DNA from: Quillaja saponaria
Lineage: Eukaryota; Streptophyta; Magnoliopsida; Fabales; Quillajaceae
Assembly: GCA_029379385.1 (NCBI GenBank)
Contig: CM055607.1
Span: 12,462,001-12,526,000 of the forward strand
Direction: 5' to 3'
Length of the DNA stretch: 64,000 nt
Positions 12,701 to 22,221 of this stretch are shown here, one piece after another (position 1 is the first letter of the stretch; each line of letters begins with the position of its first letter). The notes beneath the pieces are model-generated. The model did not search any database. It was given only the letters and a program-made list of their open reading frames with translations, and was not told the origin of the DNA. The position numbers were made by a program, and so were the translations under genes.

Positions 12701-13435
12701 TGTTTTGCTTATCTTGACTTTTAATGAGTTTCTCTGTGGGAATCTTTCCGTTTCTCTTTCTTTTCTCTCTCTGGCTCTCTGTAATTCCTTTCTAAACCTC
12801 CATTGAAACTAAGCTCCTATCAGTTTTCTGAAGACTAAATACCAGAAAAGACAACGGTACCAAAAGCACCCATAAATCTAAGACCAAAATAATAAGTCAT
12901 TTCAGTAAAGAGAAGCATATAAATAAATCAAAACTACAAGCAAATAACACTAAGCACCTAATGACTAGTAAGAAGGGAGAATACTTTGTGAATTATAATA
13001 TCAACATTATGCATCATCTTGAAGAAAATCAAATTCAAAACTGTCATGTAAAACTCAAAGGAAACGAATTCCCAATATACCAAACAAAAGAAGTTAGAAA
13101 CAAAGGAAACGCAAAAAAACTCATATGGGGATAGTAATATATTACCGTGTAAGTTGCAGCACCGTCATTAGGGAAGATAAAACCACCCTCAATGGATCTG
13201 ATATCATACACAGAGATGCAAAGCCCCAATTTTGCAATAACCTTCAATATTAAAAACAAAAACCCATGTCAGTATTGTAAAAGAAAACAGAGAAAAAAGA
13301 GGATCCTCGTTAAGAAGATATTACCTTGTCTAAAAAAAGCTTCTCAAGCTCTTTATGTATAGCTTCTTGGAGAGGAAGGTTAAGAAGATGAGGAGGAAAG
13401 CGCAATGTATGCTCAATTCTACTGAGGTAGAACAT
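6778..13435 (-). CDS. DNA-directed RNA polymerase III subunit RPC8 (RPC25/Rpb7 family)
   Basis: Seven exons on the minus strand: 13435-13325, 13241-13146, 9276-9189, 8382-8298, 8150-8087, 7994-7905, 6855-6778, giving 203 aa, the usual length for plant RPC8. The protein is the Rpb7-like stalk subunit of Pol III, which with its Rpb4-like partner helps initiation on tRNA and 5S genes. The N-terminus MFYLSRIEHTLRFPPHLLN and the SVYDIRSIEGG segment are the Rpb7-type domain. VMFRPFVGEII and LSVGFFDDIHIP begin the OB-fold domain. The C-terminus has the plant-typical DDDGLGPVSWW. Exon 4 needs the internal acceptor at 8383; the upstream AG near 8424 puts the exon out of frame. Intron 2 is 3.87 kb and contains a retroelement and a palindromic duplication. 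All splice sites are GT-AG. Confidence 0.9.
9855..9957. repeat. Imperfect palindrome (inverted repeat, arms ~45 bp) in RPC8 intron 2
   Basis: The left arm (9855-9899) and right arm (9913-9957) are imperfect reverse complements. The left contains TGGTGGAGTATGAGAAGACG and the right contains the complementary CGTCTTCTC-like and CTCCACCAT segments. This explains why both strands carry near-identical short open frames here. A hairpin or foldback structure is expected; no protein is supported. Confidence 0.75.
9905..10380 (+). repeat. Diverged tandem duplication in RPC8 intron 2
   Basis: Two related units of roughly 210-250 bp lie in tandem, about 9905-10125 and 10168-10375. Shared blocks include ATAAGCAAGTCGCAAACCCC (copies near 10057 and 10289) and CACCCCTTTCCATGT. 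Offsets between blocks range from 232 to about 265 bp because of indels. No function is evident. Confidence 0.65.
10768..11062 (+). repeat. 5' LTR of the mini-Gypsy element
   Basis: 295-bp terminal repeat bounded by TG and CA, directly preceded by target duplication GTTTT and followed two bases later by the tRNA-Met primer-binding site. A pyrimidine-rich region occupies the last third. Confidence 0.93.
11199..12054 (+). pseudogene. Gag remnant of the mini-Gypsy element (frameshifted)
   Basis: The first frame (11199-11729) carries typical plant Gypsy gag features: a LPRVDLPKFNGEHF motif, YRIEQFFDV and EYQAEFESLLNQV. Homology continues in another frame from about 11725 to 12050 (LFLSGLKPELES), then a Pro/Asn-rich stretch. 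A small frameshift near 11720 separates them. The zinc knuckle that would follow is missing. Structural capsid-like protein of a retroelement; not functional here. Confidence 0.85.
12048..12500 (+). pseudogene. Integrase C-terminus plus chromodomain-like remnant of the mini-Gypsy element
   Basis: The frame 12048-12407 contains the conserved Gypsy integrase tail: FEVGTWVYLKLRPYRQ, SYRYYSPYQILKSVGQVAY and HSTFHISQLK. After a frameshift around 12375, the next frame continues with VTRVLIHWSN and PEDATWMDFQKF, which resembles the chromodomain tail of chromoviruses. The integrase catalytic core is absent. The join to gag lies near 12045-12060. Confidence 0.85.
12530..12822 (+). repeat. 3' LTR of the mini-Gypsy element
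   Basis: 293-bp terminal repeat matching the 5' LTR at about 93% by eye, bounded TG...CA, preceded by the polypurine tract and followed by target duplication GTTTT. Confidence 0.93.
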
Positions 13436-13800
13436 TATTAAAGAACCAAACTGAAACCAATTCACTGTTAAGTTGTTAAATAATCAACAACAACTTAAGC
13501 AGGGATATAGTAGGTGACTCAAATACGGCTGGGATAGGCTTACCAGGTTTTTTTTTGTTAAATGCTTTTGGGTTTCCGAGTTCGGTAGTAACACGCTGCA
13601 CCCCTTCAGACCTGCCTCTTGTTCTGGATTTCTGTATATCGCAATGCCTCTTTGTACGCTGCAACCGGCGCTGCAGATGAAATCCAAAATCTGTCGCAGC
13701 AATCTCTACCCTTTTCTTTGGTTTCTGCAAAACGCTCGTTTCCTAATAAATATCAATATATGTACTGTTTTCATTTTGGGCCACTCAATGGGCTTTTTTT

Positions 13801-13831
<31 letters not shown>

Positions 13832-15130
13832 ATACTAATGGATTGGGATTTAGATCGACTCTTTACTAACTTTTAATCTATAATTTTTGTAGACTTAATT
13901 ATATTTCCGGTTCGTAAAATTTAAATTTAGGTTTAATCTAGTTCTCATATTTTAATTACTATAATTTTATTTCTATGTAGTTTCATTTGATGTAATTGAC
14001 GTGTTCTTACGTAGCATAATTAACCAATAAAAAATAATCACATTAAAAAATTCAAAAATTGAATCTTTTTATTTTCTCTACTTCCTCACCACTACCACCA
14101 GAAGAAGTTGCGGCTTCTCATTTCCAAGCTCATAGCCAAGTCACCATCTTGCTTTCTCCATTCCACATCAAAATCTACCGCAAAGAGAATCTCGTCTTTG
14201 ATGGCACGCAGCTGGAAAGCTTTTGACTTAGAGTCCTCCAGCTTTGATTCTATGATAATGATGCTGGTTGTGTCATTTCACTCAAAGCCAAAGCGGTTTT
14301 GCTTAACGACGTGAGCCGCGTGTAAGAAGATGCAAAATTCAATAACTCACATATAGAAATTTATAAGTTAAAAAAATATGGTAAAATTTTAGTCTATTAG
14401 TCTTTTAGTAATTGATTTTAAGTTTTAAATTATTAATTTAATAAAAAAATTATTTCATTTTTATTTTTATTTTTGGAGGGATGAAGAATAAAAGATTAAT
14501 AATTAATTTTGAATTACTACTATCACACCTCCAATCTCCCTTGGCGAGGGTGGAGTTTGGGATTGCAGTTGAAAAAGGGCTGTGTGGGTTTAGGGGGATT
14601 TGGGATTGTGAGGTTGTGTATGAGATTGAGTGTGAAAGTTCTGACCCTCAAGCATCTAAGTTTACAATTGAGTATTTCACTGTTTGCATTCAGAGATGAT
14701 TTGGAGTTTGTGAATTTGGTGCTGATTTTGATTTTTGAGGTGGGTGCTTAGGTAATATTTCTGAGAAAGTGAGAAGTGAATCAAAAAGTGTGATGGTGAG
14801 AGGTATGGTGGTTATGGAAGAATGGAAGTTAGGCGGCTATGGAGGAGCGTAGGTATGGTGGATATGCTGGAAAAAGGATGGACAGGTGAGGAAGAGAGAG
14901 GGAAAAAATTATTTTGTTTTGATATATTCAATATCATTTTTCATTTCTTCTTAAAATATTTTTCAATTAAATTTTTATACACGTTACTTGACTGTTTTTA
15001 TTGGCCAACTATACCGCAATGACACCACACCACTCACATCAACATTAATTTAAATGTCACTTGACAGCTTTATACCTTGTTCTCTAGATGCTTTCACCAA
15101 ATCAAGATCTTAGTCCTGAAAATTAAGACT
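13436..15130. other. RPC8 upstream region and unassigned sequence
   Basis: About 13436-13800 should contain the RPC8 promoter and 5' untranslated region. A CT microsatellite lies near 13801-13827. The stretch 14100-14340 is less AT-rich and has an open frame on the plus strand (14108-14314) and a coding-like reading on the minus strand, but I recognise no family. 14480-14900 is G-rich on the plus strand with short overlapping frames and no recognisable motif. Confidence 0.5.
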
Positions 15131-15149
15131 ATGATTTATTACCCTGTGA

Positions 15150-15900
15150 TTATGTCTTATACTATTATATTTTGAAAATTTACCTTCTTGAATTTTTTTT
15201 GACTTTGGTTAACCAAATTTATATTAACAATTAATCTTGGCTGATTACTATTAAAAGATCTTCTATTCTTAAAATAAAGATTACTTCTTGATGCTATAAA
15301 TTCTATAGGTTGAACATTTCTTTGTTCTCTATTTTCAGTCAAATATTTTATTAACAAACCAGAAGGTATTTCTAAATCCTTCAAATTTATTAGTTGTAGT
15401 TGAATTTTTGAATCAAATCAACGTGACTCAAATATTTCTACAAATCTTTTATCAACTTTTTTAGTTGATGTTTGGGTAAGATTTGTTAGTTCATAGATAG
15501 ATTTCAATTCTATTGCTATATCATTAATGTCTTACATCATGCCTATATTATTATTTTGAATTCTTAGTTTTAAAGAATTTTGAATATTATGATCATTAAT
15601 GGATATGAAATAATTTGGCTTGATTTTGAACCAAACTACTCCTGTAATTAAATTAAATTGAATTTGTCTTATGAGAGCTTTCATAGGATCATTTAATCTA
15701 TTATCATATAAAATAGCTAATACAGGCAAAACAATCCCTTGACGAAATAAAGCTTTTATTTTTATCTAGATTATACCTATATGTAAATATCTAATTTTTG
15801 GAAATTTTTTCTTAAGTCTCTTTATTTTTTCTAAGTTAAAAATGTTTAATTCAACTGTTCTATTTTCTGAGGCTTTAGCTACAGTATTTTTTGAAAACTG
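15150..15900 (-). pseudogene. Endogenous pararetrovirus (Caulimoviridae): decayed movement-protein region
   Basis: The minus strand encodes fragments of a 30K-superfamily movement protein, a cell-to-cell transport protein of plant viruses. The open block 15532-15729 carries short conserved elements (DNRLNDPMKAL, a NL..GVVWFKIKPN segment, SINDHN, LKLRIQNNN) in the order expected for caulimovirid movement proteins. Homologous sequence continues on both sides, interrupted by several in-frame stops, with a further open block at 15157-15384. It lies directly downstream of the coat-protein remnant on the same strand. It is non-functional. Genus assignment is inference from gene order. Confidence 0.65.
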
Positions 15901-16079
15901 TTCAAAATGTCTAGCACTCTATAAATTAAATTTATATATCTTATAGATTCTTTCTTTTGTAAGATTTTTTATCTTTAAAGAAAAATCCTCTATTTGCATA
16001 TCTTCTTTTATAACATTACCTAATTTTGTAACATGTTGTTCAAAATTAGGGAATTCTTGAAATATAAAAGAAAATTCTG

Positions 16080-17830
16080 ACTCTTCATCTAAACTTTCTT
16101 CTTCACTGGATATTTCGTATAATCTAGATTCGTTATCAGAGATTTCTTCTCCATAACAAATTTCAAATTCATTTTCTTTCCATTTTTCCTTTTTTTAGGG
16201 CATTGTAGTACATAATGACCTTCTTCATTACAGATATTGTATTTGCAACTTTTTTTAGGTTTTGAAATTTTCTTTTTTCTTCTCACATTTTTTATGTGAT
16301 TTAAATTTTCTTGGTTTATTTTTCTTCCATTTTTTTCATACAAACCTTTTTAGTTTTGATTTATTACATCCAAATTCCCACTTGTCTTTGAGAAGTTTGG
16401 AGTAATATTTATCTCCTACTTGATTTTTAACTCGTTTAGTTGCTTTTGCAATTAGACAATGATCTAGGACTTGTCTTTTTGCATACCTAATTCTATTTCC
16501 TAAGATATCCTCTGCATTAATTTTTTCTATAAAGGACTTATATGTGTTATTACATAATTCATCTCATGGAGGAGGTAATTTATGAAAATACTGATTAAAC
16601 CAAAATTCTGACTCAATAAATAGTATTTTTGAAATTGTTTTGAGAATTTTTCTAATTCTCAAATATCACATAATTTTATTTTTGTTAGAGTATAGTTTAC
16701 TTCTGACTTTGTATTTTGTGAATGCATATGATCACAAAATTCTTTCTTTATTATATTAACAAATTCTTGTAAAATTTTATCAAAGGAGTTGAAGTTTTCA
16801 AGCAATCCTTTTTTCTGGGCTATTCCTTTTATACAACTTTCTCATTTCTTAAGAGATTGCAAAGTATCTTCTTGCAATGTTCATGTTATGAAGTCTAAAA
16901 AATTATCTTTAGACCAAGCATTTCTATAACTTGTTATGACTATGGACAATGATTGTGCCCATTCATCTATAGTTTTCTCATAATTTTTTATTGATACATT
17001 TGTTAGATCCCGATATGTTTCATTTATTACAACATTATGTTTGTTAAAATCATCTTTCTAGTGATTATAGGAGTTTCAGAAGTTGAAAGCTTTCTATCTT
17101 CTTCTTCTTTTATCTCATTTATCTTTTTTTTAGAATAGATTTTAGTTTCAAGTTCTAGATCTAAGTGATCTGGTTCTTCAATTTTTCTTTTTTCTTTTTG
17201 TTCATATTTTTCTGAAAATATTTTTTCATCCTCAGAATATTCTAAACTTCCATCACTAATTGTGATTAAGTTTTCAGATGTAAATGACTCTGGATTAGAG
17301 TCACTTTCATCATTGAAAATATTTAATAATATTTTATAATTGTTTTGCTTAATTAATTGTTCGTTCTAAACAAATAAATCTTGCATCATTTTTATTAATT
17401 TATTTCTTTCTATTTTATCAGGTTCTTTGATATAACGACTCTTCCAATATTCTATTATTTCTTTTATGGCTTCATACTCTTGTTTAGAGTTTTTGTTTGG
17501 TTTTACCTTTTCTTTTAAAGTACATATTTCAGTTCCGTAATATAACCTAGGAATTTCATGATTTTGTTGAACATGATAATCTTTTAAATTATCTAATATT
17601 TTTTCTTGTTTTTGATTAATTTTTCAAAATTAAAAATAGACAAGTCTACTAGAGAATTTAAAACTTTACTTATACTACTAACAGATTTTTCTATTTTAAT
17701 ATTTATATGAAGATTATGATCATAAAGTTTTTTGATCATTTCCTATGACACATCTAACATGTTCCATACTGAATTGTTTATGGTTCCTAAGACCTCTTGG
17801 GGACTATAATTTCACTTCAAGTTTCGGGTA
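16080..17830 (-). pseudogene. Endogenous pararetrovirus (Caulimoviridae): coiled-coil and coat-protein region, decayed
   Basis: Reading the minus strand from about 17830 down: first a Lys/Glu-rich coiled-coil-like segment, then an acidic Ser-rich stretch, then a coat-protein-like domain (elements such as IDEWAQSLSI, ELEKFSKQFQKYY, YAKRQVLDHC). It ends in a basic segment and a degenerate CCHC zinc knuckle within 16200-16265 (NICNEEGHYVLQCPKK). Acidic sequence follows and leads into the movement-protein remnant. Several frameshifts and stops interrupt it. The first Cys of the knuckle's CX2C pair is replaced by Tyr (TAC, about 16239-16241). No protease or reverse-transcriptase remnant was found nearby. 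Confidence 0.7.
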
Positions 17831-17949
17831 AACAACAGCCTATCATTGGCCAATAATAACCTAAACAGAAGTTACTAATTACTAAGTATATAGGATTTTA
17901 AAAAACCAGAAATGAAGAACATATAGTAGAAATAGAAGATGAGGAAAAC

Positions 17950-18640
17950 TAAAACTTACAGATAATAACTTCAAATATTATTACTAGAAAACATCTATAA
18001 TCCTTTAAATGGAGTATGGAAATCCCATATTCTTGAAAAAAAAAATTAGCATTCAGAAAATATATGGGAAAGTTATCTGAAGAGTTGGTTAACCAAGCCA
18101 ATATCTTTAAAAATTTTAAGGTACTAACCAAAAAAATTCTTAAAGAAGTAAATTGGGATAAAAAAATTATTTTTCCCAAATCAATACAATTCTGGAACTC
18201 TTAGAATTATTGGAGAGTCAGCAAGACGATGACCCAGTCTTTCAGAAAGTCAAAAGAATTAGTTTTTATGAAAAGCTAAGATGATTCTCCCAACATAATT
18301 ATTTTTCAAAATAACAAGTAACATAGACAATGCTCATCATTTCAAACTCATGAAAAAATTAAAACAACTTTTCCTTCAATATTCATATCTCTTATTATTA
18401 TTAGGATATAATCATTATTCTAAAATTAACATTATGTGCTTCCTTTGAAAATCTTGACATAGAAAGTGTTGAGATGGGATTTGTTAAAACCATTATCCTA
18501 GAAAAGGATAAATTTGATAAAATCTCAGGTTTATGTTCTTATCTCAAAACCATGATTTTTTATACAGTCATGGAAGATGAGTTAAGTTCAATGTTAACCC
18601 TCAGTATTACTAGTATGATGGGATATTAAAAAAAAATAAA
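17950..18640 (+). pseudogene. Possible second virus-derived coding remnant on the opposite strand
   Basis: On the plus strand several adjacent frames read like decayed protein: one includes FKITSNIDNAHHFKLMKKL, another ESVEMGFVKTIILEKDKF and LCSYLKTMIFYTVMEDEL. The first resembles the N-terminal part of a 30K-type movement protein, distinct from the minus-strand copy. The second I do not recognise. Its orientation is opposite to the neighbouring pararetrovirus block, so either two insertions or a rearranged one is implied. Weak evidence. Confidence 0.3.
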
Positions 18641-18966
18641 AATTCTATCAGCCTTATTAGATCTGCATTTTAACCAAAACAGTAGATCATGATTTTGACC
18701 TCTCAAATGAAGATGAAACTCTTGAAACACTGAAAACAGTCAATGGCTTTGACTCTTCAGTTAGTTTTAATTGCCAAAAATAAATGATTAAAATAATTTA
18801 ATCATTTAAATATAAATGATTTAATGACAAAATATTTTGATTTATTAAAATATTATTCATAAAAATTTAATTTTCATTCTTATTTATTTTTAGTTCAATT
18901 TCTAATTTTTAATTTTACAAAAATAACCTTATAATAGTGATAGCATTGTTTCCCTTATTTTTTTTA

Positions 18967-19687
18967 GGATCAATTTTACTTTACCCCTATGAACTATCAC
19001 TCATTTTTCAATAATTGAATTATTAAAATAAGCACATAACTCCTTTATTTGAGTCATAATTAACAAATAACCTTTACTCATCCAAATTAGTCATTAGATC
19101 TAACAAATAAACTTGAAAAAGATTAAATTACGCTCATTATAAATTATTTTATGTTTTTTCTCCTCTTTACATATTTTTCTTTTCATTTTGTGTGAAACTA
19201 AAGTTTTTATATTTATCCAATTTTAGCATACATAAATAATATTTGAACCTTTCATAATTTTTATTTTTTTTTCATAATATTTAAATTATCAATAGATTTA
19301 CTAATATTATTTTTCTCATTTATAAAAATTATACAAGTTGTTTCAATTTGTGATTGAATGATAATATTTTCATCAAATTTTTTTAATGTATTAAAACTAT
19401 TAAAGAATATGCTAAAATTGGATAAATATGAAGATTTTAATTCATAGAAAAAGAAAAGATAAAAAAAGAAAAAAAAGATAGAAAGTGAATGATATTAAAA
19501 ATAAAACTTATAATAAGGATAGTTTAGTCTTTTATAAGTTAATTAGTTAGATTTAACGACTAATTTGGATGAGTGTGGGTTATTTGATAATTATGACTCA
19601 AATAAAAGGGTTATGTGCCTAATTTAACAGTTTATAAGAGTTATTGCAAAACAAATGATAGTTCATGGGGATAAAGTGTAATTCACC
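18967..19687. mobile_element. Foldback / Mutator-like MITE with 9-bp target duplication
   Basis: A 721-bp element whose two halves are inverted repeats over most of their length. The outer ends read GGATCAATTTTAC at the left and the inverse of GGTGAATTACAC at the right. The outer ~140 bp of each arm align closely (for example CACATAAC..TTTATTTGAGTCATAATTA in both), and similarity continues inward past TATTTATCCAATTTTAGCAT. A perfect 9-bp duplication TTTTTTTTA flanks it (18958-18966 and 19688-19696). Nine-base duplications and long terminal repeats are typical of Mutator-type elements. It carries no coding sequence, so it would depend on a transposase supplied elsewhere. Confidence 0.85.
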
Positions 19688-21334
19688 TTTTTTTTAATCT
19701 TAATAGTAATATAAATGAAATTATTATTTAATAAATTGTAATAATGAACTCTAACAATAATTAAAATTTTTATATTTAACAAATTATCTATAATTTAATA
19801 CCATAATAAACTCTCAATTTTACATTGTTTTATCATAGAATTGTAATTATTTTTATTCTATTTATATTACTAGCTTATAACCGGTGCAAATGCATATATT
19901 ATTTTTAAATTTTATTTAAATCATTTTATAAAATAATATAGTAATTGATAATATATAATTTTTTTTATACATTGTTTTCACTATATATTTGAACAACATA
20001 ATTGAGAATATAAAATTAAATTGGTCTTTCTCCTTTAGTCGATTGGTTGTTTGGTTTCAAGACCTTTTTTGTGCTTTTTTCTGCCTTTTTGGATTTCCTG
20101 CAAGTATGCAATAGAAAAAAGAAGTAATTAGTAGTCATAAAATAGTATATCATAACTAAAAGTTCATCAAAATTGTCAGTTGTTCTTTAAATTTTCATTG
20201 TATCTACTTATATTTAGACAATAAAAGTCATATAAACAAAATGAGAATGGATATATATATATGCATATCAAAGATGAGAACATGTAATATAATTGGCAAA
20301 AATAAAAAAATCTACATAATTTGCATTTTTTTAATTTTTTAAGTTTTTTATGTTGCATATTTAAATGGGATTTAAAATTATAAGCTAGAAATTTTGTAAT
20401 GATTGAGTAAATAAACAATCAGCCAACAAAAATATAAAGAGCAAGAAACTTAAAACGGAGTAAAAAAATTGATGTCATTGAGATTCAATGATCTATATAG
20501 ACAACTACTATGAATAGCTTACTTGCTTAGTTTGTTGGGATTCTAACATCTCCATCATTTAAATAGTGAAAAATTTATGTTAGATGAGAAAATGAAGAGA
20601 CAATTGCACATTTTAATTAATTTCAAGAAATCTCAAAATTTTTTATTTTTCAAGTCGTTATTAGAAACTGGTGAAAAGGTTTGTAGTCATGAAAGCAAAA
20701 CCCTTTCATCTTCTCACTTATTTTAGTTTTTATTTTTTTCGGTGAATACTATTAATTTTAAAGATAAAATAATGACATTAATAACTAAGTGAGAAAGTAA
20801 AGGGATTTAATTTTTTTATAGATTAATTTAGAAATTTTATCTAGAATCATAACATGAAAATGCTTCACATTCTTTGTGTAGAAATATTTAAAACTTTTCA
20901 TTTTTCAATTGATGGTTAGGAATCGATAAATAAAAAAGATAGAGATTTATAGTTATAAAGCATGACTTTTTAATATACAATGAATTTAAAATATTAATAA
21001 ATATTTATATAACTTTATTATAGAATATGAAAAGTTGTTGTAAGAAAATAGTAGTAAGATTAATAATGGAGAATAGGAAAATATAAGTAAATTAAATCTT
21101 CATTTAGGAAGAGAGAAAAAAAAAAGAAAAGACAATACAATATGTAAATGGAGACATTAATTGAATACTTAAAATAGCATGTCTATTTATATATATTCTT
21201 ACACATGATATAGCAATCGAAATTCTTATGTGTCACATTAATGACATTTCATTTGTCCACGTATTAACTGAGGACTTTGCTATACTACACGACATTGCCA
21301 TGTGTCGTAACTAGAATCAAAATCCTCAGTTTTA

Positions 21335-21379
<45 letters not shown>

Positions 21380-21599
21380 GATCACATTAATAATAATTAA
21401 TTTTTTTTTTATATTAAACAAGTTACTTATAATTTAACATCATATTAAATATCTCATCTTATTTTGTTTAATAGCATAGAAGTTATTTGATATCATATAT
21501 ATGTTGTTGATTCGTATGAAATATGATTACACTCGCCTAACATTTAGATTATTTTTTCAGTGGTTCACCAAAAAGATAAGCTCTTGATTAATTTTCAAG

Positions 21600-22090
21600 T
21601 ACACTATTAAACTATTTTAAACTTTGAATTCTTGTCAAAATTGATTTGATTTGTAAAAAATTCAATTCAATTAGAATATTAAGACAAATATACCTTTAAT
21701 TTTCTCTCTTTCTCTATCCTTATCTTCCACTCAAAATTCTTGTCTTTCTGTCTACGCCATTTTTCATATCCCTTCTTCCCCCCTCTTCCCTGCCTTTCAT
21801 TTCTCTTTCCCCTATCATGATCCTATCTATATCTTTTATTTGGAATCCTTCAGAATGAGTTATTCAAGTTGTCTTTGAGAAGGAAAGCACATTTTTATGT
21901 TGTAAGGGTAATGTTGTAAAAATAATAAATTTAGTTGAATTTTATTAATTATAATTGTATTTCAAATAAAAAAAAATTCAATTTAATTTATTTGGATTCT
22001 AATAGTTTTATGATTTGATGCAAACATAAACAAATAATTTAAATTGAAATGAACTTAATTCAAATAAAATGAATTGAATTAAATATTTTC
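21600..22090. repeat. Dispersed AT-rich repeat, related to the end of the window
   Basis: 21612-21720 (GAATTCTTGTCAAAATTGAT... ATTCAATTCAATT... TCTCTATCC) resembles 63893-64000 in the same order and orientation with many substitutions. The later part, to about 22090, is rich in AATTCAATTCATT-type motifs in inverted arrangement. Probably a non-coding mobile-element relic; boundaries are uncertain. Confidence 0.4.
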
Positions 22091-22164
22091 ATGGATTTGT
22101 TCTAAACTCACCCTTAAAACCAATTTTAATAAAATTAAGATTAGAACTAAAATTAGAATTAGTG

Positions 22165-22221
22165 TTAGGATTAGGATTAAGATTAGGATTAGGTTAGGTT
22201 AGTATTAGGGTTAGGATTAGG
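22165..22221 (+). repeat. Interstitial telomere-like degenerate tract
   Basis: A ~57-bp run of TTAGG/GATTAGG-type units, including one TTAGGGTTAGG, resembling degenerate plant telomere repeats (TTTAGGG). It may be a break-repair scar or a chance AT-rich minisatellite. Confidence 0.6.

Larger units (their letters stand above)
10768..12822 (+). mobile_element. Internally deleted Ty3/Gypsy LTR retrotransposon (probable chromovirus) with 5-bp target duplication
   Basis: A complete LTR-to-LTR element of 2055 bp. The 5' LTR is 10768-11062 and the 3' LTR is 12530-12822; both start TGATAG and end CTATCA. A perfect 5-bp duplication GTTTT flanks it (10763-10767 and 12823-12827). The primer-binding site TGGTATCAGAGC (11065-11076) matches initiator tRNA-Met. 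A purine-rich tract (12516-12529) precedes the 3' LTR. The internal region encodes only gag and the extreme C-terminal part of the integrase/chromodomain. Protease, reverse transcriptase, RNase H and the integrase core are absent, so it cannot act alone. The LTRs differ at about 19 positions plus one indel (roughly 93% identity), so it is not recent. It sits antisense in RPC8 intron 2. Confidence 0.93.

Noticed and set aside
14108..14314. 68-aa plus-strand frame in a less AT-rich patch
   Set aside because: Reads somewhat like decayed coding sequence, but I could not assign a family on either strand.
20176..20418. 80-aa minus-strand open frame in AT-rich DNA
   Set aside because: Lys/Tyr/Phe-heavy composition expected of random AT-rich sequence; no motif.
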